In this document: positions 7,948 through 16,932 of the stretch, one piece after another | How positions within the stretch are numbered: the first letter of the stretch is position 1 | How the letters are laid out: every line of letters starts with the position of its first letter | DNA from: a virus | Length of the DNA stretch: 25,624 nucleotides | Reading direction: 5' to 3' (one strand) | Virus record (IMG/VR): IMGVR_UViG_3300009431_000722 | Location: 1 to 25,624 of that record | The notes under the pieces: generated by a model | What the model was told of the DNA's origin: nothing | The model's input: the letters and a program-made list of their open reading frames with translations, nothing else | The model's database searches: none | Translations under genes and position numbers: made by a program

Positions 7948-8623
7948 AATTAGAACAAGAATTAGACTGATGATGCCAGAGGCAGATACCACGGTTATAA
8001 ATAATCAGGATTTAGATATTTTGATTAACGATGCTGTAATGGATATAACTTCAAAGACGGAGTGTATCCAAAATTATGCAGACCAAACTGTAACTGCTGA
8101 TACTCAGGAATATTCTAAGCCAACAGACGCTATTAGCATTACTGCTGTTTATTATGGAGGCTCTGGCAACTGGGAGAAACTACCCAGGGTTACTATGGAT
8201 TTTCTTTCTAATGAGGTAGATGAAGATTGGTTTGATGATACTGGAACAATCTATGCTTATTTTATCAGAAGGGATAAAATAGGTCTTTATCAAATACCCA
8301 CATCTAGCGAAGCGGGAACTGATTATTTAAGGGTGTATTATGTGGAACAACCTGATACTTTATCTGACAATGGAGATGTTCCATTTAATAGTTTGAATCA
8401 TTTAAAATCTTATCACGAATTGATTATTCTCTATGTGATTTATCATCTTAAGCAAATAGTTGGTAAATGGCAACAATCGGATTATATAGAGAAAAATTAC
8501 CTCGCCAAGACAGTTAATATGAAGGTTGAACTTAACAGGATGGAAGATTTTCAACAAGTTATCCGACCCTACCATAAGGGAGCCGGAGGAAGTTCACTCA
8601 AGCAGAATCCCTTAGACCAATAA
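7934..8623 (+). CDS. Phage head-tail adaptor-like protein
   Basis: A 229-residue protein starting MTLSEIRTRIRLMM and continuing with DLDILINDAVMDITSKT, the helical opening typical of podovirus adaptor proteins of the SU10 type, which form a ring below the portal. The middle is beta-rich (YYGGSGNWEKLPRV, YAYFIRRDKIGLYQIPT, LRVYYVEQPD) and the end is again helical with HLKSYHELIILYVIYHLKQ. AAGGGAG precedes the ATG by seven bases. The capsid gene lies upstream across the glycan cassette and the nozzle-like gene follows, the order expected for these virions. Assignment rests on recalled sequence character and position, not on a catalytic motif. Confidence 0.65.
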   Translation: MTLSEIRTRIRLMMPEADTTVINNQDLDILINDAVMDITSKTECIQNYADQTVTADTQEYSKPTDAISITAVYYGGSGNWEKLPRVTMDFLSNEVDEDWFDDTGTIYAYFIRRDKIGLYQIPTSSEAGTDYLRVYYVEQPDTLSDNGDVPFNSLNHLKSYHELIILYVIYHLKQIVGKWQQSDYIEKNYLAKTVNMKVELNRMEDFQQVIRPYHKGAGGSSLKQNPLDQ

Positions 8624-8647
8624 GTAAATCAATAAGGAAAAATTAAA

Positions 8648-11608
8648 ATGTATGATACTTTTCAAGAAGAAGATGTTGCTTTAGCTATAGATGTATTTAA
8701 AGGACTAGATAAAAAAACACCTTCAGAGAATCTACCTATAGGCGTATCTGATATATGCCAGAATTGGCGATTTGATGAAAAGGGTAATTTATCTCGTAGA
8801 CCTGTCTATGCAAAATATAATGCAACGTCGTTAGGTGCTAATCCTATTAAATATTTAGATAGGATTTACATAGGAACAAATAAATATCTTTTAGCTGTCT
8901 ATGATACCAATTTAAAAGTGGGGAATGATGCAGCGGGAACATTCTCAAATCTAAAAACAGATTTAACTGCTGACCTCGATTATACAGGAGTAACTTTTAA
9001 AGATTTTCATTATCTGGCAAATGGAACTGACAATATTATCAGGACAGATGGTGTTGATATAAAAGATGCGGGTTGTGAAGCCCCCGATACAGCTCCTTCC
9101 GCAGCCGAAGGTGTAGCAGGCACTATGGCAGCAGGCACATATAAATACAAAGTTACCTATGAATTTGATGGTTACCAAGAAGGAAATAGCCAATCAGGGG
9201 ATTGTTCTGTAACAATAGGTGCAAGCAAAACCGTAGATTTAACTGATATTCCTGTTGCTAATTTTGATTCTTATACGAAATTATTACTTCCACTTGAAGG
9301 GGCTGATGCAGCTACTACCACTACTGATGTTGGAGAATTTCACGCTGCGACATTCAATGGCACAGCACAGATAGATACAGCACAGAAGAAATTTGGTTCT
9401 TCTTCGCTATTACTTGATGGAAATAGTGATTATTTGACTTTTCCTGACCATGCTGATTGGAGTTTTGGAACAGGTGATTTCACCATAGATTTTTGGGCAA
9501 GATTTAATGATTTGACCAATAGACAGGCATTTGTTTGTCAAGACGATACTACAAATTATTGGCTTTTAGAGAAATATACCAGTGCCAATGGTAACAAATT
9601 AAGAATGATTTTTATTAATGAAAGCGGGGTTACTAAGGGCGATTATGTAATGACAAATAATTGGTCTGTTTCTGCGGATACCTGGTATCACCTTGCTTTT
9701 GTAAGAAATGGCTCAAATGCTTATATACTTATTGATGGCACGCCCCAAACCCTTACTGAAACTACTGCCTTTGGTTCTAATGATGTAGGAAATATAGCCG
9801 CTTCTTTATATGTCGGTTACTCTCCTGGATTAACGACATATCTTGATGGTTGGATAGATGAAGTGAGGATTTCAAAAGGCATAGCAAGATGGACTGCCAA
9901 TTTTACTGCGCCTACCACGCCCCATGCAGATGCTTTTGATATAACAGGAAGAAAGATTTATAGAACAGAAGCGGATGGCACTACCTATTACTATTTAACT
10001 GAGTTGGCAGACAACACCACAACTGTATATAACGACGATGACGTAGATGCCAATTTAGATACTACTATAACCGTTCCTACTGATAATGGGGCTCCTCCTG
10101 TTACAAAATATCTCAGGTTACATAAAGATAGGGTATTTTCGGCAGGGAATAGCACCAATAAATCAAGGGTATATTATTCCAAAATTTCAGGTATTATTGC
10201 TTATCCCGAAATATACCCAGCCAATAATTACATTCCTGTTTCACCAGATGATGGCGACGAAATAACTGGAATAGCTGTTGACCCTACAGGATATTTGTGT
10301 GTATTCAAAAAGAATACCATAAGGAAAATATTTACTGATGGAGACCCTGATATATGGTCAGTATCCGAACCATTCAGTAAATATGGTTGTGTATCTCCTT
10401 ATTCAATTAAAGAAACACCTGCTGGAATATTATATCTTGCTATTGATGGTTGGCGACTTTTTGACGGACAAAATTCAAGACTATTATCAAATAGCGATAG
10501 AGTAAACAAAATTACCACAGATGAAATAATGCTTTCTAGGCATGATAAATGCAAGGGACATTATCACGACCACATCTGTTATCTTGCATATACAGATAGA
10601 GCTTCCAATGTTACTTATAACAATCGGGTTCTTTTGTATGACACCCTGACAGACAATTTTTCAATCGAACATAAAAAGATAGATTCATTTTGCACCCTTT
10701 CTGGTTCTGATGATTGGGGGGAGATTTATTATGGAGATAGCCAGAATGGATTTGTTTATAAAGAAGAAACTACTATAAGTGGTGAAGTATTCAGTAAATT
10801 ATCCGAATTTAGACCAAGTGGAACACTCTCTAATTTGTTTGTTTTTGGAACTGAAGAAAGCCCTACTTTAGAATTGGGTGGTCGTTATACGCTAGACCGT
10901 ATGACAGGAAGTTCTTTAGATGATTGGACTGGTTCTGCTTTGGATGATTTTCCTTCTGCCTATGCTCCTTCTGGAACTTATATATCACCAGTATTACAAC
11001 TTAATGCGAGTAATCTTTACTATATGTATTGGAATGAAACATTGGGTGATTATGGAGATGCAACTGTAGCTCTAAGGACATCTACTACTTCGGCAGGTTT
11101 ATCTGGAACTTGGTCATCTGAATATAGTAATGCTTTAGGTTCAGATATTACAGGTGAAACAGCCCAAGATTGGCTTCAATTTAGAATTACCCTATCTTCA
11201 TTTGATCCAAATAAAGATAGCACTCCGCAACTTTATGTAAAAAATGATTACTTATTCAAGTTAACTTATGGAGTAACGGGCACGGAAGTAGAAACAGCGA
11301 TAGATTGCGATTGGAGAAGTGGCTACCTGCAATTTACTCCACAGGCAACGCCTGTTAGGTTGCGTAGATTTGAAATAGACCACGATGGTTCGGATGGATT
11401 ATTAAGCTGTATTTGGGAATTGGATAATGAAAGTGTTTCAGGAATATTTACTGTGAATTTAGCTAATGACACCAAAACTTATAAATCACCCTTTCCTACA
11501 ACTGCTTTTGGTAAAAGGGGAAGATTTAGACTTAAATATAATGATATAGAAGATTTAACAATTAAAGCTGTGAATTTGCTATTAAGCCCACAGCCAGAAA
11601 GATATTAA
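8648..11608 (+). CDS. Large tail protein, probable nozzle, with inserted LamG/concanavalin-like domain
   Basis: A 986-residue virion protein. The N-terminus (PIGVSDICQNWRFDEKGNLSRRP) resembles podovirus tail nozzle or 'stabilisation' proteins, which open with a remark of gene-product topology and then beta-propeller-like repeats. Residues ~205-428 form a LamG/pentraxin jelly roll: FGSSSLLLDGNSDYLTFP, FTIDFWARF, WYHLAFVRNG, LDGWIDEVRISKG, a fold that commonly binds sugars. After ~430 the nozzle-like part resumes with LRLHKDRVFSAGNSTNKSRV and a VDPTGYLCVFKKNTIR strand. The LamG domain therefore looks inserted in a loop. It probably contacts the host glycan. RBS AAGGA lies upstream; the next gene starts 12 bases after the stop. 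Confidence 0.7.
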   Translation: MYDTFQEEDVALAIDVFKGLDKKTPSENLPIGVSDICQNWRFDEKGNLSRRPVYAKYNATSLGANPIKYLDRIYIGTNKYLLAVYDTNLKVGNDAAGTFSNLKTDLTADLDYTGVTFKDFHYLANGTDNIIRTDGVDIKDAGCEAPDTAPSAAEGVAGTMAAGTYKYKVTYEFDGYQEGNSQSGDCSVTIGASKTVDLTDIPVANFDSYTKLLLPLEGADAATTTTDVGEFHAATFNGTAQIDTAQKKFGSSSLLLDGNSDYLTFPDHADWSFGTGDFTIDFWARFNDLTNRQAFVCQDDTTNYWLLEKYTSANGNKLRMIFINESGVTKGDYVMTNNWSVSADTWYHLAFVRNGSNAYILIDGTPQTLTETTAFGSNDVGNIAASLYVGYSPGLTTYLDGWIDEVRISKGIARWTANFTAPTTPHADAFDITGRKIYRTEADGTTYYYLTELADNTTTVYNDDDVDANLDTTITVPTDNGAPPVTKYLRLHKDRVFSAGNSTNKSRVYYSKISGIIAYPEIYPANNYIPVSPDDGDEITGIAVDPTGYLCVFKKNTIRKIFTDGDPDIWSVSEPFSKYGCVSPYSIKETPAGILYLAIDGWRLFDGQNSRLLSNSDRVNKITTDEIMLSRHDKCKGHYHDHICYLAYTDRASNVTYNNRVLLYDTLTDNFSIEHKKIDSFCTLSGSDDWGEIYYGDSQNGFVYKEETTISGEVFSKLSEFRPSGTLSNLFVFGTEESPTLELGGRYTLDRMTGSSLDDWTGSALDDFPSAYAPSGTYISPVLQLNASNLYYMYWNETLGDYGDATVALRTSTTSAGLSGTWSSEYSNALGSDITGETAQDWLQFRITLSSFDPNKDSTPQLYVKNDYLFKLTYGVTGTEVETAIDCDWRSGYLQFTPQATPVRLRRFEIDHDGSDGLLSCIWELDNESVSGIFTVNLANDTKTYKSPFPTTAFGKRGRFRLKYNDIEDLTIKAVNLLLSPQPERY

Positions 11609-11620
11609 AGGAGGAAACAA

Positions 11621-12115
11621 ATGTCATTTGATAAAACCTTACCTGCTAATGGTAGAGATTGTGCGTCAGTAGATAACGATATAAGGGATAACTTTGAAGG
11701 AATACAAAAAGGAGACCATTGGACTGCGGACACAGAGCCATCTTATAAAGAGGAGGGTTGTCCCTGGTATGATTCTACCAACGACATAATGAAGTTCTAT
11801 GATGGCACGACTTGGCAACATTGGAGATTTGGAACTTGGACTTCTAAAACAATAGGAACAACTTATCAAGCAGATACAGATGGTTTTGTAACAGCGTGGT
11901 CTGTTTCATCGAGAGGAGATATTGATATACAAGGCATTACAGATTCAAATGCTACACCCACGACTGTAAGAATAAGACATTATGCAAATTATGAAGGCAG
12001 TGGCACAGGACACGCTTGTATTATGTTTCCTGTGAAAAAAGACGACTATTATAAAGCGACTGTTAGTGGAGATGTATCCACTGGAACTATGTTCTGGCTT
12101 CCATTAGGAGCATAA
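11621..12115 (+). CDS. Probable tail/fibre-associated protein
   Basis: A 164-residue protein directly behind the nozzle-like gene, with the strong RBS AAAGGAGG. The first ~70 residues (LPANGRDCASVDNDIRDNFEGI, PWYDSTNDIMKFYDGTTWQHW) resemble the short 'dN.iR.N...i' plus 'YDstN..lk.ydGttW' segment found in phage fibre and appendage proteins. The rest (residues ~75-164) is beta-rich with a SSRGDIDIQGITDSN repeat-like stretch and no membrane segment. I cannot name the family. A role as a small tail or fibre subunit is inferred from position and composition. Confidence 0.55.
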   Translation: MSFDKTLPANGRDCASVDNDIRDNFEGIQKGDHWTADTEPSYKEEGCPWYDSTNDIMKFYDGTTWQHWRFGTWTSKTIGTTYQADTDGFVTAWSVSSRGDIDIQGITDSNATPTTVRIRHYANYEGSGTGHACIMFPVKKDDYYKATVSGDVSTGTMFWLPLGA

Positions 12116-12337
12116 ATGGGTAGAAAGCAATTCCAGAGATTACCAAATATTTCAGAACAGCATAATGAGGTTCATAGAAAAACCTATGATTTACCTTATT
12201 TGTTAAGGAAGGTTTCTACCTATCCTACGGATGATGAAATGGATATGGATGAGATGTTGTTATGTATGAATAGCAGCACTTCGGCAATTTGTATAAAAGT
12301 AAATGATTCTGCAATATTGAGTGCGGGATTGACATAG
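12116..12337 (+). CDS. Hypothetical protein, 73 residues
   Basis: Starts immediately after the stop of the previous gene (TAAATG junction) with GGAG six bases upstream, and ends in TAG abutting the next ATG. It has a basic N-terminus (GRKQFQRLPNISEQHNEVHRK) and an acidic methionine-rich middle (DDEMDMDEMLL). The end is a short Ser/Ile-rich segment that may form strands. No family recognised. The exact gene-to-gene abutment on both sides and the RBS support that it is real. Confidence 0.6.
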   Translation: MGRKQFQRLPNISEQHNEVHRKTYDLPYLLRKVSTYPTDDEMDMDEMLLCMNSSTSAICIKVNDSAILSAGLT

Positions 12338-12547
12338 ATGCAAGAAGATAAATGTTTAAAATGTGGAAGATGTTGTTATATGGGATTCTATGATAGAAGG
12401 GGATTTAAAACAAAAACAACTATAAAATGTCCATATTTGACAGAGGATAATTTATGTAACGTTTATAATAATCGCCCTAAATGGTGTATAACAGCAGAAG
12501 AAATGAAAAAGAAGAGTTTGTTACTCGATGGATGCGGGTATAAATAA
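12338..12547 (+). CDS. YkgJ-like cysteine-cluster protein, 69 residues
   Basis: A small Cys-rich protein with C6, C9, C12, C13, C31, C40, C50 and C66. The pattern C..C..CC near the N-terminus, CPYL.....C..Y..RP..C in the middle, matches the YkgJ (Fe/Zn cluster-binding) family in short form; Y43 and the RP at 46-47 sit in the typical 'C.vY..RP..C' segment. Such proteins bind a metal or iron-sulphur cluster; their function is poorly known. It lies among virion genes, between two structural genes, and starts directly after the previous stop. It could be a virion component or a regulator expressed with them. Confidence 0.75.
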   Translation: MQEDKCLKCGRCCYMGFYDRRGFKTKTTIKCPYLTEDNLCNVYNNRPKWCITAEEMKKKSLLLDGCGYK

Positions 12548-12559
12548 GGAGGTTTTACT

Positions 12560-13294
12560 ATGGGTTTATGGGGAGCATTGGGAGCTATTGGTTCGTTAGC
12601 TACTGGAGCAGGAAGTTTAATGGGTGCTTTTAGTGGCGGTGGTAGCGGAGGCTTAGAAGATGCTGACAGAGATTTATTAAGGGCTATGTGGGGTGAACAA
12701 CTAGCCCAACAGAGAATGGGAACTGAGTGGATGCAATATGTTTCTCCTTACCTACAGGAAACATTGGGACAACTTCAGCCATTAATAGCACAGAGACTTG
12801 AACAACCAGGATTACCACCTGAATTAGAAAATCAAGTATGGCAGTTAGCTAGACAGAGATTAGCTAGAGGCTATGGTGATTTAGAAAATCAACTAGGAAC
12901 TTTAGCAGCAAGTAGGGGCATGCTTACTTCTGGACCTGTTGGACAGAGTTGGCTTCAAAATGTAGGTTTAGCCAAGGCACAAGGTGAAACAGGTTTAGCA
13001 ACAGAACGATCCCTAGCCAATTACAATGCTATGCAACAGGCAATAGGTGAAGCACAAAGTTTATTGGGTGTAATGCCTACTTCGGGAGGAGCTATGCCGA
13101 GTATGGGCTTAATGTATAATCAACCTTCCCAACCAATGGATTTAGCTGGCTTTGGAAGTTTATTTGCAAGAGGGTTAGGAGCTTGGGGAACACAACCTGG
13201 TATGGGTGGTGGTGGTTTTAGCCAATATGGTAATTATTATGGTAGTAATACTCCCCAGGGAGTTCAAGATATGGGAACATGGAGCCAATTTTAG
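12560..13294 (+). CDS. Probable internal virion / DNA ejection protein
   Basis: A 244-residue protein with the strong RBS AAGGAGG. The N-terminus is a glycine-zipper-like hydrophobic helix (GLWGALGAIGSLATGAGSLMG), followed by a long Gln/Leu-rich helical region (residues ~35-165) with AASRGMLTSGP in its middle, and a Gly/Gln/Tyr-rich tail. This architecture, a membrane-active N-terminus plus a helical body, is seen in podovirus ejection proteins that leave the head with the DNA. No specific family motif was recognised. It stands in front of two more probable internal proteins. Confidence 0.55.
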   Translation: MGLWGALGAIGSLATGAGSLMGAFSGGGSGGLEDADRDLLRAMWGEQLAQQRMGTEWMQYVSPYLQETLGQLQPLIAQRLEQPGLPPELENQVWQLARQRLARGYGDLENQLGTLAASRGMLTSGPVGQSWLQNVGLAKAQGETGLATERSLANYNAMQQAIGEAQSLLGVMPTSGGAMPSMGLMYNQPSQPMDLAGFGSLFARGLGAWGTQPGMGGGGFSQYGNYYGSNTPQGVQDMGTWSQF

Positions 13295-13303
13295 GAGGTA
13301 AGA

Positions 13304-13972
13304 ATGGGAAATTTTGACTGGAATGCAGCTTCAACCTTTCTTAAAGGTTTTCTTCAAGAACAAGATAGATTGAAAGCGGAGAAAAAGGTTAATGCTGCTT
13401 TAAAAGATAAAAATGTTGTAGTTAGTTCAACTGTTAATCCTGTTACGGGTCAGGTGCAATATTCTATTAAACCGAAACCAACAATGACACCTTATCAACA
13501 AGCACAAATTGGTTTAGCAAGACAAAAGTTGGGTCAACAACAATTACAACCAGTTCAGAAATTCCAGAATTTAGCAGCAGGACAAGGTTGGAATTTGAAT
13601 GTTGCTTCTAATTTACCACCTAGTAAACAAGTTGAAACAGCAAGACAGTTATATGCTGCAAAAAAAAGTAGGGAGGTAAGACAACCTTCGTGGGCTCAGC
13701 AACAAGAAGTTGCAGCTTTAAAATCGGGAATTGCTAGGGGACACGTAGTAATTGGAAGATTTGGAGGAGAACCAGAGGAATTTGATGTTAAAAATCGAGT
13801 AGATGCTTTAAGAGCAATCGAATTAGCTGGATTTAATCCTGTGGATTTTCAAGATGTCTTAGCACAATATCCTGAAATCAAAATTGATGACATAATTAAA
13901 AAAGGTGGAAAAAGTTACAGGGTAGTTGGAATTGATAAAGATGGAGTTCCATTAGTGGAATTAATAAAGTAG
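13304..13972 (+). CDS. Probable internal virion protein, 222 residues
   Basis: RBS TTAGGAGG sits seven bases before the ATG, and the gene begins nine bases after the previous stop. The protein is Lys/Gln-rich and mainly helical: NWNA/DWNAASTFLKGFLQEQDRLK at the start, then a low-complexity stretch with QQAQIGLARQKLGQQQLQP (~65-85). The last ~80 residues (GHVVIGRFGGEPEEFDV, ALRAIELAGFNPVDF, KKGGKSYRVVGIDKDG) may form a small folded domain. No family recognised. Position between the ejection-like protein and the 895-residue protein suggests a scaffold or internal-core role. Confidence 0.55.
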   Translation: MGNFDWNAASTFLKGFLQEQDRLKAEKKVNAALKDKNVVVSSTVNPVTGQVQYSIKPKPTMTPYQQAQIGLARQKLGQQQLQPVQKFQNLAAGQGWNLNVASNLPPSKQVETARQLYAAKKSREVRQPSWAQQQEVAALKSGIARGHVVIGRFGGEPEEFDVKNRVDALRAIELAGFNPVDFQDVLAQYPEIKIDDIIKKGGKSYRVVGIDKDGVPLVELIK

Positions 13973-13984
13973 GAAGAGTGTTTT

Positions 13985-14104
13985 ATGCTTTTGACTCTCA
14001 TAACCTCAAAAAATAGTAATACAATTAAAAAGAGGGCTACGTCCTTTGACGACTTTCTGACGACCCAAACTTGGGAAGCAAGATATTCCAATATATCTTT
14101 TTAA
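13985..14104 (+). CDS. Possible 39-residue leader peptide or small protein
   Basis: ATG 13985 follows GGAAGAG by about five bases and opens 39 codons to TAA 14102-14104. The product starts MLLTLITSKNSNTIKKRATS and ends in WEARYSNISF, a plausible soluble peptide. Its 3' part (14070-14078) contains one arm of a helix that can pair with 14159-14167 in the following untranslated stretch, so its translation could influence RNA folding ahead of the 895-residue gene. It may instead be chance; there is no family. Confidence 0.4.
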   Translation: MLLTLITSKNSNTIKKRATSFDDFLTTQTWEARYSNISF

Positions 14105-14219
14105 TCAATTAAAGCTTGCTATTATTTTTATTATTAGCTCTTGGGACTTTCGGAGAGACTTCCCAAGAAAGAAAAGAAAGTCGGTTTCTCCGAAAGAAAA
14201 GAAAGAAGGGTTTCAACCC
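14070..14219 (+). other. Structured leader with competing helices / pseudoknot potential before the 895-residue gene
   Basis: Helix A pairs CTTGGGA 14140-14146 with TCCCAAG 14161-14167. Helix B pairs CTTTCGGAGA 14147-14156 with TCTCCGAAAG 14187-14196 (10 bp, perfect). The arms alternate A5'-B5'-A3'-B3', the layout of an H-type pseudoknot. An alternative helix pairs CTTGGGAAG 14070-14078 with CTTCCCAAG 14159-14167 (9 bp), competing with helix A. A purine-rich repeat AAAGAAAAGAAAG occurs at 14168-14180 and 14194-14206, and GGGT/ACCC at 14208-14219 is a small extra hairpin. A regulatory RNA is possible; none matches a known class I recall. Confidence 0.5.
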
Positions 14220-14244
14220 ACTTAATATAAATTAAAAGGATAAA

Positions 14245-16932
14245 ATGCCAATTCGTTTAACGGATATAAAAGAAGAAGGAATAAGATTAACCAATATTCC
14301 AGAAAAATCGCAAGGAATTAGATTAACGGATATACCAGAAATAACTTCCAAAGGAATTAGATTGACTGACATAATAACTAAAGAGGATACTCCTTTTTCT
14401 AAAATGTCTAAATTTGGTAAGGTTTTAGATATAATTGGTCGTCCTGTGTATGGTTTAAAAGCTATGGTGGCACAAGCCCAAAGAGAAAATTTGGAGGCTA
14501 TGAAAGGTATTCCAGAGACAGATTTAATTGCCCGTTCTAAAGTTCTTCTCGATAAAAAACCCCAAATCAAAAAAAGATTTGAAGCATTTTGGAGGGGACT
14601 TAGTGGTCAAGAACGACATACAATTAATGAATTGGCAGAAAATGTGGGCATAAGAAATATTCCCTTTATGGGTTTTGCTGCCGAGGTTACTCTCGACCCG
14701 TTAATGTATGGTGGTTATCAAGCGGTTACAAAAGGAATTGGTAAAGCAGTGGGTCTGACAACCAAGGGGATAAAAAAAATACCTGGAGTTGTTAAAGTGG
14801 GAACTTTTATTGCAGAAAAAGTTCAACCAGTTACTTCCACTTTAAAAACAATGTTTATTACCAAAACTGGTATAGGTAATCTTGGAGAATTAATTGATAA
14901 ATATTTATCTAAAAGAGAGTGGTTAAAATATAAAGAATTAAAATTTGGAATAAAAGCAAGAAATGTAATTCAGAATATCTCTAAAAAAACAGGTCATTCT
15001 ATTGATGATGTGGAAAAACAAATAGTTAATTTGATTGAACAACCTCAAATAATTCCTCGAAATGTTCCCCAAGAATCTATAGCATTAGCCAATATTTTTA
15101 AATCCCATTTAACTAATATATTAACTACGGAATTACATGCAGGAGTTCCGATTACTTCTTTAGCTGGTGGAGTAAGAAATATAATGTATTTCCCTCGTAT
15201 TACTACTAAAGAAGCAATGCGTCTTTTAAATCAAGCAAAACAAACTAATTTTGGTGGAAATGCAAAAATATGGTATCCCAAACTAAAAAATGCCATTCGA
15301 CGCAAAACAAGAGATTTTACTCTTGGAGAATGGAATGATCTTTGTGCTCAATATGGAGTTTCATCTTTAGGTGGTAAAACCGTTGAAAATTTCTTTTTGC
15401 AGAAACCCTCTATTGCTGTAGCAATAAGGGGTATTCGTTCAGCTAAAGCAGTTACTTCGGCTCAATTTTTGGATGATGTAGGTAAAACATTTGGATTAAA
15501 AACAGCACCTTCTTTTTGGGAAGAATTACCTGGCACTATTACAAAATTAAATCCTTCTTTAAAAAATTTAAGGTTTGACCCAGAGATTGCAAGTGAAATT
15601 ACAAGAATTACTCCAAAATATTTTAATCCCAATGAAACAGGAATATTTCTAAAAGGATGGAGTGTTGTTCAAAATTTATGGAAGAAATGGACACTTGCAC
15701 CATTCGCTAAATACCATTTAAGAAATATGGTGGGCAATTTATGGAATGTTCATTTAGAGGGAAGTGCTAGACCTCGTCATTTTGCTATGATGCAAACCCT
15801 ACAAACTTATAGAAAATATAAAGGGACTGGTGGAATACAAGAAAGATTTGCTTTAGCAGAATTAAGAAAATTTAAAATTCTTCCACAACAAGCAGATGAT
15901 CTTATCTTAAGAATGGAACAAACTCAAACATTAGGACACGGTTGGTATGCTGCTGATATTGAAACAAGCATAGTAGAACAATTTGAAAGAGGATTTTTAA
16001 GGCTTCCTTTAAAGAAAAAGATAGCAAAAGTTGCAACGGGAAGAATAGTAACAGAGAAGGGTATGGCATTAGGAACCACGATTGAGAATAATGCAAGGGG
16101 AGCATTGTTTTTAGCCAGGTTAGAAAAGGGGGATGATGCTTTACGGGCATCTTTGGTAGTCAAGAAATATTTATTTGATTACCAAAATTTAACTGCTTTT
16201 GAAAAACAAGTAATGAAACGTGCATTTCCTTTTTATACTTGGACAAGAAAAAATATTCCTCTTCAACTAGAAAATATATGGAAACAACCACAAAAGTTTG
16301 CTCGTTTAGCCCCAGTATTAAGGGAAAGAAGCCCTCAAGATTTGTTAAGACTTAAATATGCTATGCCACAATTATATGAAAGATTACCTATTGAATTGAA
16401 AAGAACCGTAGATACGGTTACCTATGTTCCGTTAGAAGGATTATTACCTGCTGGAGATTTAGCAAAAATTGTAAGACCACAAGAAATATTCCAAGAATTA
16501 CTTTCACCCTTTGTAAGAGCACCATTAGAATTGGCATTTAATAAAAGTTTGTATTTTGAAAGCGAAATACAAAGATACGACAAGCAAACTCAAGAGTTGT
16601 TAAAAAAGGATATACCCATTAGATGGAAATATCTCTTAACCACGATTTTGCCTCAAGCAAGACTGGTTAATGAAATAAATAAACTTATTAAAAAGCAAAT
16701 AAGAAAAGAAAAATTAACTCCGGATGAACAATTATTTCATCATACTTTATCTACGGTATATAAGATTAATTTAAAAGATTTAAGAAGAAGAGCATTACAG
16801 GTAATAGAAAGAAAAATGCAGGATTTAGAAAAGGGTGGCTTTTGGGCTAAGAAGTATGAAAGATTAAGGGAACTTGAAAGAGTTAAACAAACAATTCAGG
16901 AATACAGGCAATTAAGAAAAACATTGAGATAA
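14245..16932 (+). CDS. Large internal virion protein, 895 residues
   Basis: RBS AAAAGGA precedes the ATG. The N-terminus has four copies of the motif (G/P)IRLT(D/N)I within residues 2-45, spaced ~10-13 residues, which looks like a repeated docking peptide. The rest is long, basic and mostly helical. Segments KYHLRNMVGNLWNVH (~488-502) and FPFYTWTRKNIPLQLE (~661-676) recur in large phage virion proteins and in phage 'polyvalent' proteins, as far as I recall. The C-terminal ~130 residues are highly charged and likely coiled coil. No catalytic motif (transglycosylase, polymerase) was seen. A role as internal core or ejection protein, or one riding with DNA, is inferred. Confidence 0.6.
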   Translation: MPIRLTDIKEEGIRLTNIPEKSQGIRLTDIPEITSKGIRLTDIITKEDTPFSKMSKFGKVLDIIGRPVYGLKAMVAQAQRENLEAMKGIPETDLIARSKVLLDKKPQIKKRFEAFWRGLSGQERHTINELAENVGIRNIPFMGFAAEVTLDPLMYGGYQAVTKGIGKAVGLTTKGIKKIPGVVKVGTFIAEKVQPVTSTLKTMFITKTGIGNLGELIDKYLSKREWLKYKELKFGIKARNVIQNISKKTGHSIDDVEKQIVNLIEQPQIIPRNVPQESIALANIFKSHLTNILTTELHAGVPITSLAGGVRNIMYFPRITTKEAMRLLNQAKQTNFGGNAKIWYPKLKNAIRRKTRDFTLGEWNDLCAQYGVSSLGGKTVENFFLQKPSIAVAIRGIRSAKAVTSAQFLDDVGKTFGLKTAPSFWEELPGTITKLNPSLKNLRFDPEIASEITRITPKYFNPNETGIFLKGWSVVQNLWKKWTLAPFAKYHLRNMVGNLWNVHLEGSARPRHFAMMQTLQTYRKYKGTGGIQERFALAELRKFKILPQQADDLILRMEQTQTLGHGWYAADIETSIVEQFERGFLRLPLKKKIAKVATGRIVTEKGMALGTTIENNARGALFLARLEKGDDALRASLVVKKYLFDYQNLTAFEKQVMKRAFPFYTWTRKNIPLQLENIWKQPQKFARLAPVLRERSPQDLLRLKYAMPQLYERLPIELKRTVDTVTYVPLEGLLPAGDLAKIVRPQEIFQELLSPFVRAPLELAFNKSLYFESEIQRYDKQTQELLKKDIPIRWKYLLTTILPQARLVNEINKLIKKQIRKEKLTPDEQLFHHTLSTVYKINLKDLRRRALQVIERKMQDLEKGGFWAKKYERLRELERVKQTIQEYRQLRKTLR

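Noticed and set aside
13985-14020. Promoter TTGACT (13991) with a -10 near 14014
   Set aside because: The -10 matches only about half of the consensus at the right spacing and lies inside a possible coding ORF.
14168-14206. CRISPR-like or tandem repeat array
   Set aside because: Only two copies of a 13-base purine repeat occur, part of the leader structure, with no spacers.
15902-16163. Minus-strand ORFs inside the 895-residue gene
   Set aside because: They are antisense shadows of a long, well-supported + strand gene, with no promoter or ribosome site.
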